Positions 1 to 10,400 of a stretch of DNA of 22,676 nt are shown here, piece after piece. Positions within the stretch are counted from its first letter, which is position 1, and every line of letters starts with the position of its first letter. Below the pieces are notes generated by a model. The model was not told the DNA's origin. It made no database searches and saw only the letters and a list, made by a program, of their open reading frames with translations. Both the position numbers and the translations under genes were made by a program. Source of the DNA: Saccoglossus kowalevskii (taxonomy: Eukaryota > Hemichordata > Enteropneusta > Harrimaniidae); assembly GCF_000003605.2 (NCBI RefSeq), contig NW_003133346.1, positions 634,050 through 656,725 on the forward strand, written 5' to 3'.

Positions 1-851
1 GATTGAGTGATAACAAATCAGAGTGCAGCAAATGGGGTTGATCTTCCCGACGTACGCCGTGACTTGTTTTGTCACATTGTTGCCGTTGCGTGCAATGGGC
101 AAATTATTGCTATTCTAGTTATTTTTTTATGATTTGGAGGCTCTGCACCTTTGAAAGACTTCGCAACATATTGCAGACTTCCGTTTTTATCACTGTCTTT
201 GTATGGCTAACAAAAGCGGGATTACCTAAATCGATCAATACATGTTATTGTTTTAAATACGTGCAAGACGAGACTGACACTTGTAAACAAAAATATAAAC
301 ATCACGGCTGAGTGACCAAGCGTCACGGACAAAGGGCAAGCATCACGACCGAGTGTCCAAGCGTCACGGTACCGTGTCGCTTCAGAGGCCTGGGGAGAAC
401 ACTGAGTAGGGTATGGGAACCGACTTATTATTAGAGAAAACTCGTAGCAAACAAGTCATGAGTCTCACGGTCTCGTGAGCATCACAGACCTGACATCACC
501 TTGCCTGCTAATGACATTTTTTTTCCATTCATTTTGGCTATCTGTGGAAAATTTCACCAGGTGATATGTTCTCATTAAAAGAATTTCTGGTGTAACGTCT
601 GACTTGTATATTGTCCAATTGCTCCATATGATACATACATACACTTATGTAAATTAGAGGTGCTTCTATGGTCAAAATAGATTTTTTTTTAATAATCAGT
701 ATACAACAATGCTATTTTTGGTTTATTTGCACTTCTGCTTGTACAAATACGATAATTTACATGTCAAGGGCTTCCAATAAAATATTGGAGTCAATATAAC
801 TTTATTGTTGTCACACTTTGATAGGTTTTCCTTTAATTTTTGTACTTGCAG
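1..851. other. Non-coding left flank, probably an intron of the plus-strand gene
   Basis: No exon could be supported here. The stretch is AT-rich and ends in a 3' splice site (AG at 850-851). It contains a short imperfect direct duplication at about 300-368: a 27-base motif beginning CATCACG and ending AAGCGTCACGG occurs twice with a period of 42 bases. An 80-codon open frame at 69-311 has no recognisable domain and no credible splice context. Upstream exons of the gene probably lie left of the window. Confidence 0.5.
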
Positions 852-2415
852 AAATTCATTAGTATTCAGCCCATCTATAGCAGAAACTTACCGACTGCCA
901 ATAAATCCATGGAGTTCTTCACCTATAAATGGTACTTACGATACTAAACTTGGAAGGTATGTTTCAGCTTTTAAAGATGATCTAACTCAAATTGTTCTAT
1001 TCAATGCATGTACACAATAAATATTTCTTAGAATATGCTGAACAGTATATACTTTTTAACTTTGCTGTTGGCTTTCTCGATCAAATATTTGTGATGTTAA
1101 CCTTTGTTATCTAATTTTAGTGAACTATTTCTAATGTCTCTTTGAAAACAGTCATCATGATTGTTTTGATATTTTACAGCAAGTCTCAGAAGTATTGGGC
1201 AGCCAATTTGCAAAACTCGCTAGCGAATTGGCTAATTGCTTGGGTTTTGACCAAATGGTTGGCTTTCGAATCTCGCTGGTGCTGTCTTGTGTTCACGCCC
1301 ACTTAAGACGAGTCTATGTAACAGTAGGGGACGATCCTCATACTTAAGGAGCTAATCTGCGACTGCCTTATAGTTGGATGGCGATTTTGCTTTCAAATAT
1401 ACCAGGGAAAGTGTTCTATGCTCTTTGTGTCCACACAAAAACGACGAATGAAGTTGATTTTTTCAGCGGTTGGTTTAATGTTAGCCCAATGGATCGTTTG
1501 AGTGTGAAAGTTCCTTATTTTCTCCCTGATTTGTAGGAAACTGTTTCTCAACTTGTCTATTTAGTTTCAAGTAGTGTTCAAGTTAACCTTGTATAATAAA
1601 TATCGGTGGATTAATCGCATTTATAATATTATCACGTCAGCTGACTGTGGCCATTTTCAGCTCAAATCATTCAGGGGAATCCAGACATGTACCAGCCTGA
1701 GGATGTGTAAAAAACTTTCTATGTCCCCTAATGCAATATAGACTCGCCAAGAGTGGACGCGATCACAAACCCCAAGCAGTTAGCCATAGAATGCTCCGTT
1801 TTAACTTAGAATTATCAAAAACTCCACATCCTGGTAGGGAGAACCCTATCTCTCCCACTTAGTGGCGCTGCTGAATTGCAGTGCTCCCTCTTACAGTTTT
1901 TTTCTAGAAAAAACCCTGGTATATCATAAATATATTCAATGGTGCAGTCACTGCAGTATGATTTTTTTTGTCATTGATTTCAGATACACTCCACCAAGTA
2001 CTCCAAGCTCCATCAATAGTTCTATTGGTCACCCATCTCATACACCTAACAATAGTAGTAATGGTAATAGTTTACTAGATAATGATGATATTCCTATTAA
2101 ACCAGGAATAGAACCAAAAAATCTTATGGTGGTAAGTTTATGATTATATTTTAAAGTTATTTCTGTCATACGTAAGAATTAATAATAATAACTTATTCAT
2201 ACTCAGCTATTACCAATATTTTAATAGAATTACATGACACAAAGAAATTTCTATGTTCTCTAAAAAAAAAATCCATTTTTGAAAGCCACTGGCAAAATTG
2301 TTTATTACTAATAATTGTGCTGAGAACAATGTTTACTGTAGTTACAATAATCCTTCCTCCTTTTTTTTTTTTTTTATAGATTTTTGATGATGCTGCCCTG
2401 TCTGATTCTGACTGA
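852..2415 (+). CDS. C-terminal three exons of an unrecognised Ser/Asn/Pro-rich protein (partial gene)
   Basis: Three exons join in one frame: 852-956 (acceptor TTGCAG, donor AAG/GTATGT), 1984-2131 (acceptor TTTCAG, donor GTG/GTAAGT) and 2380-2415 (acceptor after a long T tract, TATAG; stop TGA at 2413-2415). The exon 1 donor is phase 2 (AG+A makes Arg) and the exon 2 donor is phase 0, so all junctions are compatible. They encode 95 residues. The first part contains LPINPWSSSPINGTYD. The middle is a low-complexity Ser/Asn/Pro/Thr stretch (TPPSTPSSINSSIG and onward). The end is the hydrophobic-acidic tail NLMVIFDDAALSDSD. This looks like the disordered C-terminus of an intracellular regulatory or scaffold protein, with SD motifs that could be CK2-type phosphosites (inference). 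I could not place it in a family, and its catalytic or folded part is outside the window. Confidence 0.75.
1217..1290 (+). repeat. Possible tRNA-derived SINE head (RNA polymerase III boxes)
   Basis: Inside the intron between the first two exons, a segment reads like a decayed tRNA. An A-box-like TTGGCTAATTGCTTGGG lies near 1229-1245, and a B-box-like TTTCGAATCTC lies at 1264-1274, at about tRNA spacing. No intact cloverleaf can be folded by eye, so a functional tRNA is unlikely. A short interspersed element derived from a tRNA is the best guess; the non-tRNA body downstream is not recognised. Confidence 0.35.
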
Positions 2416-4625
2416 ACGATTCATTCATTTCTTAATAAGTTGAAATTTCTGGCATATATATATATATATGACATATATGCATATATTTTATCATGTTGCA
2501 AATTTTGTTTTGTTCTGTCCAGTAATGTGCAGATGCATTGCATGGCATCATATACAGCATTGCAAAATTCTGTAACCACTTCAAAGTGCCACAGTCGCCG
2601 TGTTTGATACGAGTTCCATGCAACGTGTATATAATGCTAGTGAATTGCATTGTGTACATGAATTCAACTGCTAGCTGTGCGAGGATTGTGGCTCCTTTGA
2701 TTTCATGAGACACAATTTTGCGAGTTAGTAAAAATTGCAAAATTATATTTGAAATACAATATTATTAGTAGTTTCATGGTACTATATATTTGCCATATGA
2801 CAATCATTTTTTTGTTAGAATTCATTAAAATTCTGAGCCCAGTTTATGACTGCTTCTGAGATCTCAATAATCTGTGATTTGTTTCAAGAACAGTTGTAGT
2901 GCTCTCATGGCCTATCTATACAGAATTCCCATGGGATGTAGTTCATTATTTGGTTGTAGAGGTCTTTAGTATTTGCAAGAATGTTTGATTTAGAAAGATT
3001 TCTTGTTGAAGTTCAGTTTAGACAGGTTTTACTTTTAATTAATATCTGTTTTCTAGTTGCCTTGCCACCAACTGTTAGCATGTTGCCGTCATTATGCAAG
3101 ATTAGTTCCAAACTTTATCATCAAAACTGTAGATTAGTTTACAAATTTGATGGTTAGATAAAATGTAATCTTGTATCTATTATAACTTTTTTTTTTGATC
3201 ATGAATTTTTTAATGTGTAAAGGAGATGTAGATGTTTGGCTTTTTGTTTTATACACAGTAAAGCATGACCATCCGTATATGGAAGTTTACTTTCCGATGA
3301 AGTCGACAATCGGGGGATTTCAATGTGTGTGCATTGGTTTTTAATTTTGCTATTTTCACTAATGAGTAAAGTTTATTAAAGTATTTAGACATGCAGAATA
3401 ACAATATAACTCATTGTTTCTCTGCCAAGTTCGTGAAATTAAAACCCAGTAAAATTGCTTAAAATAGTGAAATTAAATAACAGTGATAACAAATGATTTT
3501 ACAATATATCTGTAACTCCAGGTTAACAATGCAGGAGTTGTCTACCACACTCATTTTTACAAAACCTTCATGTATATGGTGTCGTATAAAAATTTCCTAT
3601 TTGCATTGGTAACCATCTGGACCATTGACATTTTAACCAAAATGAAAACGGTAAATTGCCATTTTTCAAGTAGTAGTACAGATGGTCAAGAGATTTACTT
3701 TGGAAGTAGAACTACATTAGAAACATTTGATTTACGACAGAACATTTGTATTACAAGAAATGAAAACATGCAGAATACAAATTTTGACGGGGGTTTTTGG
3801 AAGTGAGAAGGAATTAATATTTTATATGTAACAGTAAATTTTTTTTTCTGTGTGAATTCTAATTTAAATATTTTCAGGCAAGACAATCTATGAATTGAAA
3901 CCTCTTGCTCAACCGTAGAAAAGTTTGATTTAAATCATTTTGTCAAGTGCGATAGTATAGTTTTTGGTTGGGAAAGATCGATTATTTTTTTTAAAATATT
4001 TAATTTGTATCTAGCTATGCCTTATAGCTTACATTTTCACTTTTGTAATTGGGGCGCATGTATGTGTTTGAGAGGGGGGGGCATGATGATTGGGATTGGA
4101 TACAATCGAGTATTTTACAAGATGTTTAACAGTGCCATAGTTTGACTAAATAGAATTTATAAATGTAATCTTTTACAGAGTTTTGTTGAAGTAATTTGTT
4201 ACATATATTGTTAAGAAATTAATACACATTTCCTTGCTGGAAATGCCATCACTGCCACCTGTATCAAATGGGCATGTTTCTTTTGTTTTATTTGTTTCTT
4301 AATGCAACTTGATCTATTATATGAAGGTCACGTACATTTCTTCCACTGCCAATTCAAAATTTACAGATTTGAAGAGATTTTATGTCAAAGTACCAGGATG
4401 TCTGACCTTGAGAATGTGAGACTTGTACAAGTATTTATTTTGAATGTTGTGGTAGTTGAACTGAATTGTGAGAATTCATGGTTGTATTTGTCATTTTTAG
4501 ATAATTATTGATAATTTGTTGCAACTGAATTTTCATTAAACACAATTCTTGGTTCTTCTACCTTTGAATCCAATACACTGCCATTTTGTATCGGTATGAA
4601 TAAAGTTACTATTGTTTCACTAGAA
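2416..4625 (+). other. 3' untranslated region of the plus-strand gene
   Basis: From the stop at 2413-2415 to the poly(A) signal there is about 2.2 kb of AT-rich sequence with no supported coding exon. A perfect UGUANAUA Pumilio-type element (TGTATATA) lies at 2626-2633, and a (TA)n tract that can fold on itself lies at 2455-2485. Open frames at 3570-3806 and 4302-4511 have no recognisable content. The UTR end is inferred from the poly(A) signal only. Confidence 0.55.
4599..4604 (+). terminator. Poly(A) signal AATAAA
   Basis: A canonical AATAAA is followed within 30-40 bases by a GT-rich tract (CTTGTTTGTTTTC). This is the arrangement expected of a cleavage and polyadenylation site on the plus strand. 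It would give the upstream gene a 3' UTR of about 2.2 kb. Confidence 0.6.
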
Positions 4626-6247
4626 CAACTTGTTTGTTTTCATTCAGTTCAAAGTCGTATCTTTTAGGCTTTTGCTGCAGTGTTTACTTGGCATTTGCAT
4701 CTGTTGCTAAGTGATATGAATGAAAGAATGAGACTGGAGTTTACAAGAATGCATAGGCGACTGGAAGAGCTTACATAATAGGACAGCTAATGGGCACTTT
4801 GCTGTTCCCGAAGCTAAATAACTATAAAAGGGCACAGTCACAATGATAGTACATGTATGACGATTATTGCTGGTTTTGTCATGATATAAGTCTTTTAGGT
4901 AAACTTTTGAAAATAAAAACTTTTCAACATTTGCAGATATATGGCCCCTATAACTTGATGATCCTATACATACAAATTATCTACAGGTAAAACAAACATT
5001 GCACCAAAAATACCAGTTTTCAAAACCGACAATGTTCTACTACCAGGGAGCAAATCGAGTGTCGCGTTACCATTGACCATTGTTCTTGCAGTCTACAACA
5101 TACTTATATTTAATAAGTAACTTTTTTTCTATAGACCTAATATACGTAGCAATATTTTGATAGTGGTTTCAGTGTCGTATATGTAGGAGACAAAACTGTT
5201 GTGATGTTGGTGCCTCCTGTGGTGGAAAGCTGAACACCTCAATGTTATAGCTGTAATCTTGCTGCGTGAAAACAAACCTATATTTAAGTAATAATTACTT
5301 TGCAGAAAATAGAGTGATGATGTCATCTTCTGAAGCAACACCCTGTAGTCAACATGAACTAATTTTACTACAAATGTAGTAAATGGTCACAACAACTGCG
5401 ATGGAAACCTTGCAGCGACAAGTACTACCGTAGTATTAAATTCAATACACAGGCCATATGTGCTTCGACTACCGTAAAGTTCAATGTAACGCTTCACGCC
5501 ATATAATATTAAAACGAAATCTGCTGTTCATTATTTGATTAATTATTTTGTTGCCATCAAAACTGGTTCAGGAACGACCATTTTATTATATTATTTCTTT
5601 TAATCCATTCAATATGATTATGAATAGTCAAGTTAATTTCGATGACTACAATCGTTTATGGAATTTATGACATGTGCTCAAAATGTCACTTCATCTGAAG
5701 TTAAGTAATACTCTCACCTTAGGAAGTGTGACGAAACTTCACGTCATCTGAAAATAGAACAATACCTCAGGGTCAAAACAATCGATTGGGAAAGAATATC
5801 ATTAATTTGTCTACAGAGATTTTTTGTGAAGATCATATATTGGTTGCCATAGTAACACAGTTCTAAGATGATGTCCGTTTTCTTTTTAAAAATGATTGAT
5901 ACCAGTACGCATGCACATAAGAGAATTTCATTGTTTATCATAAAACATGTTATCTTCAATTGACATTCAATAGTATGTTTTGGGGGGCATTTTAAGTTGT
6001 GACAAAAATGTTTGCTACATGTATTAGAAACAATGAGAATAGATTTTATTTTCGTTTCAATTTTGAGAAAATTTTGCCGCAGTTGTGTAACATAATCCTG
6101 CTTTTTAAGTACTATGAAATATTTTATTTTCAATAGGAATTAATTTACGCTGAAGAAATGATTCAGTGAAAATAAAATCCAGCAAATATACCTTTTTTTT
6201 GCTGTCTTTTACATTTAACTTGCCAACTAGCAGCTTGTCGGCTGAGA
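4626..6247. other. Intergenic, nothing convincing
   Basis: AT-rich sequence between the convergent 3' ends of the plus-strand gene and the minus-strand lectin-like gene. The open frames (including 129 codons on the minus strand at 5744-6133) are Ile/Lys/Leu-rich, have no domain or splice context, and look like chance. A short motif (TCAGTGAAAATAAA) at about 6162 recurs at 7018, flanking the repeat element described next. Confidence 0.5.
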
Positions 6248-7012
6248 TAGCTCCGCTGTTATTCATGCACATTTCAATTAATGAACTGAAGGTATTATTA
6301 GAAAATGAACAACATGTATAGTATTAAAGCAAGCAGACTTGCTGTTTTGAAGAACAAAATCATCTCGAAATGAACAAATCTGAGAGGTCTACCTGTAGTA
6401 CCTATGTAGTTTATATAATATCAAAGCAATTAGACTTGTGGTTTTTAACAAGAAGTCGAAAATATCACTTTTTACCAAAAATGACAAAAATATTCATGAA
6501 AATTAGAGAATTAAAGATATCATCACGAAATGAACAAATCTGAAAGAGGTCTACATGTATTACCTAGATATGTAATATCAAAGCAATTGGACTTGTGGTT
6601 TTTAACAAGAAGTCGAAAATATCACTTTTTACCAAAAATGACAAAAATATTCATGAAAATTAGAGAATTAAAGATATCATCACGAAATGAACAAATCTGA
6701 GAGAGGTCCACATGTAGTACCTAGATATGTAATATCTAAACAATCGGACTTGCGGTTTTTAACAAGAAGTCGAAAATATCACTTTTTACCAAAAATGAAA
6801 AAAATATTCATCAAAATTAGAGAATTAAAGATATCATCACAAAATGAACAAATCTGAGAGAGAACCACCCAAGGTACCTTCCTGGAAAGTTTCACAGCTA
6901 TACAGTTTGTGGTTTTTAAGAAGAAGTCGAAAATGTAAAGTTGACGACGGCGACGCCGACAGACAATCAGTAATACTATAAGCTCCGCTCGACTTCGTCG
7001 ACAGCAGAGCTA
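6248..7012 (+). mobile_element. Non-autonomous transposable element with a 157-bp tandem-repeat core (Helentron/HINE-like)
   Basis: The left end reads TAGCTCCGCTGTT (about 6248-6260). The right end carries the inverted counterpart, GACAGCAGAGCTA (7000-7012). Just before the right end sits a palindrome, AGCTCCGCTCGAC-TTC-GTCGACAGCAGAGCT, giving a strong terminal hairpin. The interior is a tandem array with about three full and two partial units. There is no coding capacity. Short inverted ends, a central tandem array and a 3' hairpin are known features of Helentron-associated elements such as Drosophila DINE-1 and bivalve pearl-type elements. Class assignment is inference; a MITE carrying an internal satellite is the alternative. 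Confidence 0.6.
6421..6890 (+). repeat. 157-bp tandem repeat, about three full copies
   Basis: Units begin at 6421, 6578 and 6735 (each starting near TCAAAGCAAT, or its variant in the third copy), a constant spacing of 157 bases. They share blocks such as AACAAGAAGTCGAAAATATC and TTCATGAAAATTAGAGAATT with only scattered substitutions. A shortened copy precedes (about 6320-6420), and the start of another follows (about 6890-6935, GGTTTTTAAGAAGAAGTCG), running into the GACGACGGCGACGCCGACAG segment near the element's right end. Confidence 0.85.
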
Positions 7013-7390
7013 AAAATCAGTGAAAATAAATTCCATACAAAACACCCAAAAAGTATTTTCAGCTAAAATTAATTCCAGCTAAAATAAAGTATTTTACAGT
7101 ACGATAGTTACAATGTTGTCTACATTGAGCTTAATTATAGTGTGATACCTATATACAACCCATCGAAGAAGAAGAACTCGAGTACAAACAAGTTATGTAT
7201 TTAGTTCTATTCTGTTCATTGAAGTGTCAGTAAAATTGGTAAACAGTTGAGAATACATTGCTATATTGAAATCTATACAGCTCTCGTAATTATATATTAA
7301 GAATGATAAAGTTTTAAAGATGATCAAATTTGATGAAAACAACTGATCAACATAGCTTGTGTGCATGCGCCGCTGTAGTGTACAACTAAT
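7013..7390. other. Probable 3' UTR of the minus-strand lectin-like gene and intergenic sequence
   Basis: On the minus strand this follows the stop codon at 7393-7391. No canonical AATAAA was found on the minus strand here; an AATATA variant (about 7290) is the nearest candidate. The transcript end is therefore not fixed. Three short related AT-rich repeats (TCAGTGAAAATAAATTCC and similar) cluster at about 7017-7085. Confidence 0.35.
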
Positions 7391-7478
7391 TCATCCCGAG
7401 TAAACCTGGGATGTAGAACAGATATAGTTGGCTGTCATAGAACACACTTCATCTTCCCATACGAAGCCACCATTATTC
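7391..7478 (-). CDS. Coding exon 5: end of the C-type lectin-like domain and stop
   Basis: The acceptor TTTGTCTTTTCTCCAG is followed by one base that completes the split Trp codon from exon 4 (TG+G). The exon then reads NNGGFVWEDEVC and SMTANYIC, then STSQVYSG and TGA (7393-7391). WEDEVC occupies the place of the WND motif of sugar-binding CTLDs, and YIC supplies the final conserved cysteine (257). The exon is too short and too far from the main ORF to be seen by ORF finding. It is what makes the lectin-like domain complete. Confidence 0.9.
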
Positions 7479-10400
7479 CTGGAGAAAAGACAAATGACAT
7501 TACGTCACGTTAAACTGTATACTGCTGAAGAAAAGAGCCATTCAATCCGCGTGTAATTTGACATGACAACATGATGCCATGGCAACGTGATGTCATCATT
7601 TACTAGCTTAACTAACTCGATGTAATTATATATATATATTATTTGTGGATGTGTTGGGATAATGTATTTAATCCTACCATACTCACACCGAGTTAATATC
7701 GCATCCATTGTTAACAAATTAAAATACCCTCCACTCACCATTTTAAAAGTGCGCAGTCTTCATTATCATTCTGTGGCGTTACACCTGTCTCCCAGTTGTT
7801 GTAACAAACTTTATCACTTTTGGAATCGCCATACACCCATGTTCCCTCCGTGATTTTATCATTTCCTCCGAGCCAATAAGCGTTGAGTGGATCGAGATTG
7901 GTATTTAACAGTTGTTGCGTTCGACTGTCGATGATCTTGGCAAGGTACCCACCATCATTCTCGCAAGTGGTGGTAGACTCATCCCACGTTGCAGTATCTG
8001 AATGTATGGTATACGTCACGCATCGTCTGATGCCGTCTACATCGGGCAGTGTCGTAGTGACTTCTGCTGGTATTGCTGAAACGAACAAATAAACAACAAC
8101 AAAAAATAAACATATTTCTGCTAGCAACAATCGAAGTCCCTCAATGTTGAAGGACTGAGCAACAATGCAGAGGGTATAAGAGGGCGCTATTCCTGATACT
8201 AGCCCTGAGTACAGTCATGTAGGCTGGCCTCCTTCCGCTGATCATTCGGCTCCCACAGTCCAGAAAAGTCGCATAGACCGAGGATTCGACACCGTTTGAA
8301 GGGCTGTATCGGGCGATTTAAGAGGCATTCAGCTTTGCAGCTAAAAAATAAGCAGGTCAATACGTCTAACTATTCCAAATAACTTAACTGGAAGCTAAAT
8401 TACATATGATTTCTTATGGGGGCCAAATGATCAGCGGAAGGTGGCCAACCTACAGGACTGTATTCAGGACTATCCTGATACTCACGCTAGATATAACCAT
8501 GGAAGGTACTTCCATGATATAACGAAATGACGATGGAACAAAATTCACAAATTCTCTCGCCACTTCAACAATAGAATAGAATAGAATAGAATAGAATAGA
8601 ATAGAATAGAATAGAATAGAATAGAATAGAATAGAATAGAATAGAATAGAATAGAATAATGCTTTATTAATACCGTAAAGAAAGAGTTAACATTTCCTTT
8701 TAGGTTTTCAGATTAATAAAGTAAATAATAAAAGTACATGTACATGAAATGTAAAAATTGATTTAAAAAGAATTCAAAATTAGTGAACGACAAAAATACT
8801 ACAGACAATTATTAATAATATAAGAAATATTAAAATACTGTGATATGTAAGTATCACTGTATGTAGCATAGAATATGTAAAAAATATAAAAGAACATGAC
8901 AAAATAAAAGAATTAGTCTTGTTTAGATTTAACTAAATATTTGCAGAGAGTGATAAGATTGTTTGTATTTGGTGACTGTAGTACAAGTATAAATTGTTCA
9001 ATAGATGTCGTTGCACGAATTGAGATTAAAGTACTTTAAGGTTTATTTGTGTTGTGAGAAATATTTGATAACATATACGTGTGAATTACAAAAGTTATTA
9101 TATGGACCAAATCCCCCAATTTCTGCGATGTTTTTAGTGGCTCGTTTTAATCGTGTTCGCACGTACATTATGTATATTTACAAAGCCGCACTAAGTAGGA
9201 CGAACTCCCAACTATTTGCTGCAATTTGTATATATTCATTTCTGAACTCCGACTCAGTATTTTGAATAAAATACACAAGAACTGTCCGCAATAACAATTA
9301 CTAACTATGAACAAATACCTTATACGTGTGTAACTTTAGAGGGCGCTGGTCGCCATGGGAGCATTCAAATTTCGTGTAAACAAAGAATGTACAGTATAGT
9401 ATAGTATATTTTATTTGACTCAAATTAATGAATTGGAAGTACATTAACCATGGTCAATAACCATACACAAAAAAAAAAACAATAACAAGAAATACAGATA
9501 TTAAAACAAAATACTGTAAAATGTTAAAACAAATAACACTAACAACTATTAGGTATTACATTGTAAAATTATGTTAATAAACTTTCCTAGACTATTGGCA
9601 ATGAAACTGTCTTTTATTCCCATAATATGCACAAACATATCTTCTTTTGGTAATTTTAAAATATTATCATTGTATAATGATAGAGTATTCCAAAAGTAGC
9701 TACGTGCCTTTACAATTTCATCCAGTTTGCAGTCAAAAAGAGCATGCATTTCATCACCAACAGACTGATCAGAACACAGTGTGCAAAATCTTTGCTCTGA
9801 GGGTATTTTTTGGTATCTTAATTTTTCAATTGGTAATTTATGTGCTGAAATTCTAAATTTGGTTACACTTACTCTGTGATTTAAATTATTAATTTTATTC
9901 AGATATGGTTCAAATTCATAATCTGATTTGTATTTATTGTAAATACGTAGTTTATTAAGTTCCTTTTTGGAATAGAGTTGGCAACCAAATTTTTTCATAG
10001 TAAATTCTTTTAAGATTGTTTCTAAAAATGTTAGCATTATGATCCGTTTCATTTGATCGAGTTATTTCAAGTAGTTTGCTAACAAAGTTTGCCCATGAAT
10101 TACTATTGATTGTACACTTTTTACTCTTAACCAAAACTTGTACATTTAGGTACAAATTTCAGTAATTAGGGGATAACTACCAAGCTCTGCTCTAACAGCA
10201 ATATTACATGCCCTTTTGTNNNNNNNNNNNNNNNNNNNNNNNNNNNNNNNNNNNNNNNNNNNNNNNNNNNNNNNNNNNNNNNNNNNNNNNNNNNNNNNNN
10301 NNNNNNNNNNNNNNNNNNNNNNNNNNNNNNNNNNNNNNNNNNNNNNNNNNNNNNNNNNNNNNNNNNNNNNNNNNNNNNNNNNNNNNNNNNNNNNNNNNNN

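Noticed and set aside
1217-1290. Functional tRNA gene
   Set aside because: A- and B-box-like words are present, but no complete acceptor stem or anticodon arm can be paired by eye. Kept only as a possible SINE head.
5744-6133. 129-codon open frame on the minus strand
   Set aside because: Ile/Lys/Leu/Asn-rich composition typical of AT-rich DNA, no domain, no signal peptide, no splice signals at its ends. It lies in the intergenic region.
7883-8092. 69-codon plus-strand ORF
   Set aside because: Shadow of the CTLD exon on the opposite strand. The same applies to plus-strand frames over 12468-12761 and 21824-22223, which shadow the TSR-like and EAR exons.
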